DNA of 50,253 nucleotides, from NCBI RefSeq assembly GCF_003671495.1, contig NZ_RCHN01000012.1, forward strand, positions 1-50,253. Reading direction: 5' to 3'. Position numbers and translations under genes: made by a program. The notes beneath the pieces were generated by a model. It did no database searches. It saw nothing but the letters and a program-made list of their open reading frames with translations, and was not told the origin of the DNA. Positions 43,974 through 50,253 of the stretch are shown in pieces (the first letter of the stretch is position 1; every line of letters begins with the position of its first letter). Source of the stretch: Ketobacter sp. (lineage in GTDB: Bacteria > Pseudomonadota > Gammaproteobacteria > Pseudomonadales > Ketobacteraceae).

Positions 43974-45695
43974 GTGGAACTTCTTTCTGGTGCAGAAATG
44001 CTCGTCCGGGCGTTAAAGGACGAGGGTGTAGAGACTGTGTTCGGCTACCCTGGTGGTGCCGTTCTGCATATTTATGACGCGCTGTTTCAACAAAAAAGCA
44101 TTAGCCATGTGCTGGTTCGCCATGAGCAGGCAGCAGCTCACATGGCGGACGCGTTTTCCCGAACCAGCGGTAAGACGGGTGTCTGTCTGGCAACGTCTGG
44201 TCCCGGCGCCACCAATACCGTCACCGGTATTGCCACCGCCTACATGGATTCCATTCCCCTGGTGGTCATCACCGGGCAGGTGCAGTCGGACTGGATCGGC
44301 GATGATGCCTTCCAGGAAACTGACATCGTGGGTTGTACCCGTCCCATTGTGAAGCACAGCTTCATGGTCAAAAAGACGGAAGACATCCCGGCGACCATCA
44401 AGAAAGCATTCTATATAGCCAGTACCGGCCGGCCCGGCCCTGTGCTCGTGGATATTCCCAAGGATTTGACCAATCCGGCCATCACCTATGAGTACAACTA
44501 CCCCGCCAAGGTAAAGCTGCGTTCCTACAATGTGGTGTCCAAGGGGCATTCCGGGCAGATCAAGAAAGCCGTGGATCTGTTGATGGCGGCCAAGCGTCCC
44601 ATATTTTACACCGGTGGGGGTGTCATTCAGGGCAATTCCGCCGCTGAGCTGACCGAGCTGGTGCGAAAAATGGGGTTCCCCTGCACCAACACCTTGATGG
44701 GCCTCGGTGGTTTCCCGGGCGATGACCCTCTGTTCGTGGGGATGCTGGGAATGCACGGCACCTATGAAGCCAATATGGCCATGCACCATGCCGACGTGGT
44801 AATGGCCATCGGCGCCCGTTTCGATGACCGTGTTACCAACCACACGTCCAAGTTCTGCCCTAACGCCAAAATCATCCACGTGGATGTGGACCCGGCCTCC
44901 ATTGCCAAGAACATTCCGGTGGACATCCCCATCGTGGGTCCGGTGGATCAGGTTCTGAAGGAGATGCTGGAGCAGCTGGAGAAAACCGACGAGAAACCGG
45001 ACCAGCAGGCCATCGAAGCCTGGTGGAAGCAGATTGATGCCTGGCGTGCGTACCACGGCATGCGCTATGAAACCAATCCTGACCTGCTCAAGCCGCAACA
45101 GGTCATCGAGGCGCTGTACCAGGTCACCAATGGTGAAGCCATCATCACCTCCGATGTGGGGCAACACCAGATGTTCGCCGCCCAGTACTACAAGTTCAAG
45201 CATCCCCGCCAGTGGATCAACTCCGGCGGTCTGGGCACCATGGGCTTCGGCCTGCCGGCGGCCATGGGTTGCCTGGTCGCGCGACCGGACGCCACTGTCG
45301 CTTGCGTCACCGGTGAAGGCAGTATCCAGATGAACATCCAGGAGCTGTCCACCTGTCTCCAGTACCACTTCCCGGTGAAGATCATCAACCTCAACAACCA
45401 GTCCCTGGGCATGGTGCGTCAGTGGCAGGATATGCAGTATCAGGGTCGCCATTCCAGCTCCACCTATGAAGAGTCCCTGCCGGACTTTATCAAGCTGGCG
45501 GAAGCCTATGGCCATGTGGGTATGCGAGTGACCAAGCCGGCAGATCTGGAAGGTGCCATGAAAGAGGCGTTTGACCTGAAGGATCGCCTGGTGTTTATGG
45601 ACATCTCGGTGGATCCCACAGAGCACGTTTATCCCATGCAGATTAAAGACGGCTCCATGCGTGACATGTGGCTGAGCAAAACGGAGCGAACCTGA
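43974..45695 (+). CDS. ilvI: Acetolactate synthase, large (catalytic) subunit
   Basis: A 573-residue ThDP-dependent enzyme of valine/leucine/isoleucine synthesis that condenses pyruvate with pyruvate or 2-oxobutyrate. Catalytic E51 lies in RHEQAAAHMADA. The FAD-binding central domain has the GARFDDRVT segment. The ThDP-Mg motif reads GEGSIQMN and continues to LNNQSLGMVRQWQ. The first Asp of the usual GDGS is Glu here, a conservative change that I believe also occurs in Pseudomonas enzymes. The start is GTG at 43974 with AAGGTGTG 7 bases before. ilvH starts 2 bases after the stop. Confidence 0.96.
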   Translation: MELLSGAEMLVRALKDEGVETVFGYPGGAVLHIYDALFQQKSISHVLVRHEQAAAHMADAFSRTSGKTGVCLATSGPGATNTVTGIATAYMDSIPLVVITGQVQSDWIGDDAFQETDIVGCTRPIVKHSFMVKKTEDIPATIKKAFYIASTGRPGPVLVDIPKDLTNPAITYEYNYPAKVKLRSYNVVSKGHSGQIKKAVDLLMAAKRPIFYTGGGVIQGNSAAELTELVRKMGFPCTNTLMGLGGFPGDDPLFVGMLGMHGTYEANMAMHHADVVMAIGARFDDRVTNHTSKFCPNAKIIHVDVDPASIAKNIPVDIPIVGPVDQVLKEMLEQLEKTDEKPDQQAIEAWWKQIDAWRAYHGMRYETNPDLLKPQQVIEALYQVTNGEAIITSDVGQHQMFAAQYYKFKHPRQWINSGGLGTMGFGLPAAMGCLVARPDATVACVTGEGSIQMNIQELSTCLQYHFPVKIINLNNQSLGMVRQWQDMQYQGRHSSSTYEESLPDFIKLAEAYGHVGMRVTKPADLEGAMKEAFDLKDRLVFMDISVDPTEHVYPMQIKDGSMRDMWLSKTERT

Positions 45696-45697
45696 TC

Positions 45698-46189
45698 ATG
45701 CGACGAATTATCTCAATCCTGATGGAAAACGAACCAGGTGCGTTGTCGCGGGTTGTGGGTCTGTTCTCCCAGCGAGGCTACAACATTGAAACGCTGACCG
45801 TGGCTCCCACCAATGATCCGACGTTGTCCCGTTTGACTCTGACTACCAGTGGCTCGGATCGGACCATTGAGCAGATCACCAAGCAGCTGAACAAGCTGAT
45901 CGAGGTGGTAAAATTGGTGGACCTGAGTGAGGGGGCCCATATTGAGCGCGAGCTCATGTTGGTGAAATTGAAGGCCACCGGTGCCCAGCGTGCTGAAATC
46001 AAGCGAACCGCTGACATCTTCCGTGGCCAGATAGTCGACGTCACCAGTTCGGTTTACACCGTGCAGCTGGCGGGAGCCAGCGACAAGCTGGATGCTTTCC
46101 TGGAATCCGTGGGGGAGGCCTCGATTCTGGAAGTGGTGCGTTCCGGGGTGTCCGGCATTGCCCGTGGCGACAAGGTGCTGGCATTGTAA
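45698..46189 (+). CDS. ilvH: Acetolactate synthase, small (regulatory) subunit
   Basis: A 163-residue regulatory subunit that binds valine and activates the catalytic subunit. It has an N-terminal ACT domain (MRRIISILMENEPGALSRVVGLFSQRGYNIETL) and a C-terminal ACT-like domain from about 80. Length equals E. coli IlvH (163). A longer frame begins 30 bases upstream inside ilvI and is rejected. GGAG at 45682-45685 and the 2-base gap fit 45698. The IlvI-IlvH pair works as a holoenzyme. Confidence 0.97.
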   Translation: MRRIISILMENEPGALSRVVGLFSQRGYNIETLTVAPTNDPTLSRLTLTTSGSDRTIEQITKQLNKLIEVVKLVDLSEGAHIERELMLVKLKATGAQRAEIKRTADIFRGQIVDVTSSVYTVQLAGASDKLDAFLESVGEASILEVVRSGVSGIARGDKVLAL

Positions 46190-46201
46190 GCCGGCGAATG
46201 A

Positions 46202-47272
<1,071 letters not shown>

Positions 47273-47288
47273 TTGGGTCTGTTGAAGC

Positions 47289-47316
47289 AAAAAACGCGGC
47301 AATTGCCGCGTTTTTT
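47289..47316 (+). terminator. Rho-independent terminator after ilvC
   Basis: A perfect inverted repeat AAAAAACGCGGC-AATT-GCCGCGTTTTTT, 17 bases after the ilvC stop. It ends the ilvIHC operon and, being symmetrical, could work in both directions. Confidence 0.92.
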
Positions 47317-47342
47317 GTTTTCCGTCATCAAATTATTGTAAT
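47315..47342 (+). promoter_or_regulatory. Candidate promoter of pssA
   Basis: TTGTTT (47315-47320), 16-bp spacer, TGTAAT (47337-47342, 5 of 6). It uses the T run of the ilvC terminator as part of its -35, so it is uncertain. Confidence 0.35.
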
Positions 47343-47473
47343 GTGGTTGCAAAATTGACTATGACGCTCCACATTAACCCAAGGCGAGGCGAGTGTGCCC
47401 TGCACGCTACAGCCAGTGTCAACAGCTAACAATTGCGAAAAGATACAAAGATCCAAGGGTAGAAGGTGCCAAT

Positions 47474-48349
47474 ATGGTAGAGAAAGCCAACCAGAAAAAT
47501 GAGCCTAAAGCCGAACCGGCACAGCAGACCAACGCTAAAACTGCTCCCGAATCTGCTGCCACTCCCACTGATCCAGCCGAGCACCCTGAGTTTGAGGATT
47601 ATGGCGTCACATTTGAAGTGGTGGAGGGTGAAGAGGTCGTCGGTGGCAAAAAGATCCGCCGTAAGGGCGTCTATCTGTTGCCCAACCTGTTTACGACTGG
47701 AGCGCTGTTTTCAGGGTTTTACGCCATTGTGGCGGCCATGAACGGTATGTTTGAACAGTCCGCCATAGCGGTCTTTGTGGCAATGATACTGGACGGGCTG
47801 GATGGCCGGGTTGCCCGCATGACCAACACCCAGAGCGAGTTCGGGGCGCAATACGACAGCCTGTCCGATTGCATCTCCTTTGGCGTGGCGCCGGCATTGG
47901 TGTCTTATTCCTGGTCTCTGTCCAACCTCGGCAAAATCGGCTGGATGGTGGCCTTTGTCTTCGCCGCCTGTGCTGCTTTGCGCCTGGCGCGTTTCAATGT
48001 CCAGATTGATACCGCCGATAAGCGCTATTTTACCGGTCTTCCCAGTCCTGCCGCCGCCGCGGTGGTGGCCGGGATGGTTTGGTTTGGCACAGAGAGCGGT
48101 TTTGACGGGCAGGCGGTGGCCGGTATCGCGGCGCTCCTGACTGCATTTGCCGCAGTGATGATGGTCAGCAACGTAAAATACAACAGTTTCAAAGAGTTGG
48201 ACTTCAAAGGGCGGGTGCCTTTCGTGGCCATTCTGGTGGTGGTGCTGGTATTGGCGGTGGTGGCATCCTACCCCGCCGGCATGCTGCTGGCGATTTTCCT
48301 CATCTACGCCATCAGCGGTCCGCTGCTGGCCTTCAAACGAAAAAAGTGA
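47474..48349 (+). CDS. pssA: CDP-diacylglycerol-serine O-phosphatidyltransferase (PssA, membrane type)
   Basis: A 291-residue integral membrane enzyme making phosphatidylserine, the precursor of phosphatidylethanolamine. The CDP-alcohol signature DGLDGRVAR-x8-G-x3-D-x3-D is complete, near residues 106-128. Seven or eight hydrophobic helices follow a hydrophilic N-terminal extension of about 60 residues rich in Ala, Glu and Pro. The start at 47474 is fixed by AGAAGGTG just upstream. A longer frame from GTG 47393 has no ribosome site. This is the subclass II type found with ilvC in Pseudomonas, not the unrelated E. coli PssA. Confidence 0.94.
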   Translation: MVEKANQKNEPKAEPAQQTNAKTAPESAATPTDPAEHPEFEDYGVTFEVVEGEEVVGGKKIRRKGVYLLPNLFTTGALFSGFYAIVAAMNGMFEQSAIAVFVAMILDGLDGRVARMTNTQSEFGAQYDSLSDCISFGVAPALVSYSWSLSNLGKIGWMVAFVFAACAALRLARFNVQIDTADKRYFTGLPSPAAAAVVAGMVWFGTESGFDGQAVAGIAALLTAFAAVMMVSNVKYNSFKELDFKGRVPFVAILVVVLVLAVVASYPAGMLLAIFLIYAISGPLLAFKRKK

Positions 48350-48369
48350 AACATCCGGGAGTCGACTAC

Positions 48370-48391
48370 ATCTAACTTATAACTGTTAGAT
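48370..48391. promoter_or_regulatory. Inverted repeat before msrP
   Basis: ATCTAAC (48370-48376) and GTTAGAT (48385-48391) with an 8-nt spacer, 21 bases after the pssA stop. It covers the upstream candidate ATG at 48390. It is either a small operator or a weak hairpin. Confidence 0.4.
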
Positions 48392-48404
48392 GAGGCGCTT
48401 CCCG

Positions 48405-49400
48405 ATGTTGATCAGGTCACGAGACAAAACCGAGCCAAAATCCTTCGAAATCACCCCTGAAACCGGCTATTGGTCGCGGCGCGACTGGCTAAGGGCTGTG
48501 GGACTAATGGGGGCCGGGCTGGCAACGCTGAAGAGTGTGCCTGCAATGGCGTTAGAGCAGGGTGTCACTTGGCAAGCAATGATGAAAACCAAGTTGGCCA
48601 ACAGCAGCAAATGGCCGTCATCCACCTCAGAAACGCCAACGCCCTACAAAGATGTGGTGACCTACAACAACTTCTATGAATTCGGCACCGGCAAGAATGA
48701 CCCGGTGAACAACAGCGAAGGATTCAAAGTCGACCCCTGGCGGGTCAAGGTGGAAGGTGAGGTGGCCAAGCCTGGCCACTATACGCTGGAAGACATACTG
48801 CGGCCCCACACGTTCGAAGATCGTGTCTATCGTTTTCGCTGTGTGGAAGCCTGGTCGATGGTGGTACCCTGGGTTGGATTTCCGTTGGCCGATCTGATTA
48901 AGCGTTTCGAGCCTACCTCCAAGGCCAAGTACGTGCGTTTCGAAACCCTGGTGGATCCGGATCGTTTCCCTGCACAAAAGTTTGGCCGGTCCACCATCCC
49001 CTGGCCCTACGTTGAGGGGTTGCGCATGGACGAAGCGCTGCACCCATTAACACTTATGGTCACGGGCGTCTATGGTAAGGCCTTGTTGCCTCAGAGTGGG
49101 GCGCCGTTACGCCTCATGGTGCCGTGGAAGTATGGTTTCAAAAGCATAAAGTCCATCGTCAAAATACAATTCGTTGAAAAAGCACCTCGATCCACCTGGC
49201 AGCAATTGGCTGCACAGGAATACGGGTTCTATGCCAACGTGAACCCCGAGGTGGATCATCCCCGTTGGAGTCAGAAGCGGGAGCGCCGCCTGCCTAACAG
49301 TATCTGGGATCCGAACTGGATACCGACGCAAAAATTCAATGGCTACGAGGAGCAGGTTGGACCCCTCTATGCCGGCATGAACCTCAAAACCCATTACTGA
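48405..49400 (+). CDS. msrP: Periplasmic methionine sulfoxide reductase, molybdopterin subunit MsrP (YedY)
   Basis: A 331-residue molybdoenzyme of the sulfite-oxidase fold that repairs oxidised methionines in periplasmic proteins. A twin-arginine signal SRRDWLRAVGLMGAG lies at about 25-40. The Mo-coordinating cysteine is C146 in YRFRCVEAWSM. The family blocks VPWVGFPLADLIKRFEP and RLMVPWKYGFKSIKSI are present. I start at 48405 because of GAGG at 48392-48395. An in-frame ATG at 48390 lies in an inverted repeat and lacks a ribosome site. It forms an operon with msrQ, its haem partner. Confidence 0.95.
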   Translation: MLIRSRDKTEPKSFEITPETGYWSRRDWLRAVGLMGAGLATLKSVPAMALEQGVTWQAMMKTKLANSSKWPSSTSETPTPYKDVVTYNNFYEFGTGKNDPVNNSEGFKVDPWRVKVEGEVAKPGHYTLEDILRPHTFEDRVYRFRCVEAWSMVVPWVGFPLADLIKRFEPTSKAKYVRFETLVDPDRFPAQKFGRSTIPWPYVEGLRMDEALHPLTLMVTGVYGKALLPQSGAPLRLMVPWKYGFKSIKSIVKIQFVEKAPRSTWQQLAAQEYGFYANVNPEVDHPRWSQKRERRLPNSIWDPNWIPTQKFNGYEEQVGPLYAGMNLKTHY

Positions 49401-49418
49401 TTGAGTCCGAGTGGTTTG

Positions 49419-49979
49419 ATGCTGCGCTTCATCGTCCACTTTGGGGCATGCCTGCCTCTGGTGTGGCTGAGTTATTTGGTGCTCTCTGGCGAAATCGGCG
49501 CAGACCCCGCTGAGCGCCTGGTTCGCGAGCTGGGCTTTTTTGGCGCCTGCAGTCTATGGGGCTCGCTCAGCCTAACCCCCCTGCGTTTATTAACCGGCGT
49601 TCCCCAATGGGTGGCCTATCGGCGTGCCCTTGGCCTATGGGCGTTTGCCTATATCTCGCTGCATCTTGCCGCGTTCATCAGTGTTTGGGCGGGGTTCGAC
49701 TGGGGAATTGTGATGGAAGAGGTGACCCAGCGACCGTACATTTATGTTGGACTGCTGGCTTGGCTGCTGATGGTGCCGCTTGCTTTGACCTCCACCCGGG
49801 CTGCCCGCCGCCGCCTGGGGCGCCGCTGGGGTATATTGCACAAACTGGTCTACCTGGTGGCTGTGCTAGGGCTGCTCCATATGGTCTGGATCGCCAAGCT
49901 CGACTACCTCCAGGTCACCCTGTTTTTCCTTGCGCTGTCCCTGCTGTTCGTCGTTCGCTGGCGTCTGGGGAGGAAATAA
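49419..49979 (+). CDS. msrQ: Haem b membrane subunit MsrQ (YedZ)
   Basis: A 186-residue inner-membrane cytochrome b-type protein that passes electrons from the quinone pool or flavin reductase to MsrP. Five or six transmembrane helices are visible. Candidate haem-ligand histidines lie in YISLHLAAF (near 87), GILHKLVYL (near 146) and LGLLHMVWI (near 158). The first possible start is TTG 49401, one base after msrP. The ATG at 49419 with GAGTGG four bases before gives a cleaner N-terminus. In either case it is coupled to msrP. Confidence 0.93.
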   Translation: MLRFIVHFGACLPLVWLSYLVLSGEIGADPAERLVRELGFFGACSLWGSLSLTPLRLLTGVPQWVAYRRALGLWAFAYISLHLAAFISVWAGFDWGIVMEEVTQRPYIYVGLLAWLLMVPLALTSTRAARRRLGRRWGILHKLVYLVAVLGLLHMVWIAKLDYLQVTLFFLALSLLFVVRWRLGRK

Positions 49980-50030
49980 TTCGGCAAAGTTCCCGCCCCC
50001 GGCTACACTCTTTTCACGCCGCCAAATTAA

Positions 50031-50113
50031 GCTTGATTTTCCTGCGCACGGTGAGCTCTGTGGCTTCCAGCGGAGACGTTGATGGCGTTTTGGAAACAAG
50101 CAAAAAATCAAGC
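50031..50113. repeat. 10-bp inverted repeat upstream of the rrn promoter
   Basis: GCTTGATTTT (50031-50040) and AAAATCAAGC (50104-50113), 63 bases apart. It lies between msrQ and the rRNA promoter. It could be the base of a terminator stem for msrPQ or paired protein sites. No gene is seen in 49980-50253. Confidence 0.4.
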
Positions 50114-50145
50114 ATAAGATGTTGAAACTTTAGTTAAAAAAAGCG

Positions 50146-50173
50146 TTGACGTTGTAATTGAGATGCCTATAAT
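50146..50173 (+). promoter_or_regulatory. rRNA operon P1-type promoter
   Basis: TTGACG (50146-50151), 16-bp spacer, perfect TATAAT (50168-50173), followed by a GC-rich discriminator (GCGC) and preceded by an A/T-rich stretch at about 50124-50143 that resembles an UP element. This combination is typical of rrn P1 promoters. In Pseudomonas an rRNA operon follows msrPQ, so the 16S gene should begin a few hundred bases past the window. No boxA is visible before the window ends. Confidence 0.8.
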
Positions 50174-50253
50174 GCGCACCACTTCGACGGGATAGGCGCT
50201 CAGAGATGAGGCAGCCGGAGCGGAGAAGGACGCAAAACGGGGCATTGAGCTGG

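Noticed and set aside
45280..45335. ThDP motif of IlvI reads GEGS instead of GDGS, suggesting an inactive enzyme
   Set aside because: The change is conservative, all other motifs are intact, the operon is complete, and I recall the same residue in Pseudomonas homologues. I do not treat it as a defect.
44013..45626. 537-codon minus-strand frame opposite ilvI
   Set aside because: His/Gly-rich translation without a recognisable family, fully covered by the verified ilvI gene.
47393..47473. 27-residue N-terminal extension of PssA from GTG 47393
   Set aside because: No ribosome site at 47393, while AGAAGGTG is well placed before ATG 47474.

Overview
The window looks like a core chromosomal segment of a gammaproteobacterium in the Pseudomonadales/Oceanospirillales lineage. 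The gene order ispB | rplU-rpmA-obgE-proB | rpsT | murJ-ribF-ileS-lspA-fkpB-ispH | minor pilins-pilY1-pilE | thiO | pilR-pilS | nadE | bamD | rluD-pgeF-clpB is, from my knowledge, close to that of Pseudomonas aeruginosa. The block ilvI-ilvH-ilvC-pssA-msrP-msrQ followed by an rRNA promoter is a second block known from the same genus. Here the two blocks are joined through a sensor kinase gene and a DUF4124 gene. The DNA is moderately GC-rich. Base usage and Asp/Glu-rich extracellular proteins would fit a marine or halotolerant relative, but I cannot name the genus from the sequence.

Layout. 1-42 is the 5' half of a tRNA-Pro(CGG) on the minus strand. 57-4441: ispB (minus), then rplU-rpmA-obgE-proB. 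4551-4817: rpsT (minus) behind a shared bidirectional terminator. 5081-12485: a housekeeping run for lipid II flipping, FMN/FAD synthesis, Ile-tRNA charging, lipoprotein maturation and isoprenoids. 12706-28312: the accessory-like heart of the window, with two consecutive type IV pilus tip/minor-pilin clusters. Cluster 1 is fimU-pilV-pilW-pilX-(small secreted protein)-pilY1-pilE. Cluster 2 is pilE-like, pilV-pilW-pilX-pilY1, faced by a convergent fimT-like gene. 28421-32780: thiO, then pilR/pilS and a small zinc-ribbon-like membrane protein on the minus strand. 32890-40005: nadE, bamD (minus), rluD-pgeF and heat-shock clpB with a clear sigma-32 promoter. 40116-43430: a 7TM-DISM hybrid histidine kinase and a DUF4124 protein. 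43974-49979: ilvI-ilvH-ilvC, pssA, msrP-msrQ. 50146-50173: a strong rrn P1-type promoter reading out of the window.

How the genes fit together. The pilin clusters encode the complex thought to sit at the tip of type IV pili and prime their assembly: FimU/PilV/PilW/PilX/PilE plus the VWA/beta-propeller adhesin PilY1. PilS-PilR is the sensor/sigma-54 activator pair that normally controls the major pilin. Having two complete tip sets suggests two alternative tip adhesins on one pilus machine.

The most unusual object is the first PilY1 (15790-21198, about 1802 residues). Between the VWA and propeller domains it carries an insert of about 560 residues, proline-poor, cysteine-free, rich in Ala/Thr/Gln/Asp and heptad-repeated. 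Its only internal proline (P828, in a GGDTDDPD turn) lies exactly halfway between the flanking prolines P547 and P1107. This pattern predicts two equal helices folding back into a long antiparallel hairpin arm. The second PilY1 (24236-27697) has no such insert. Part of the insert is encoded by near-perfect 21-bp tandem repeats, so its length could vary between strains.
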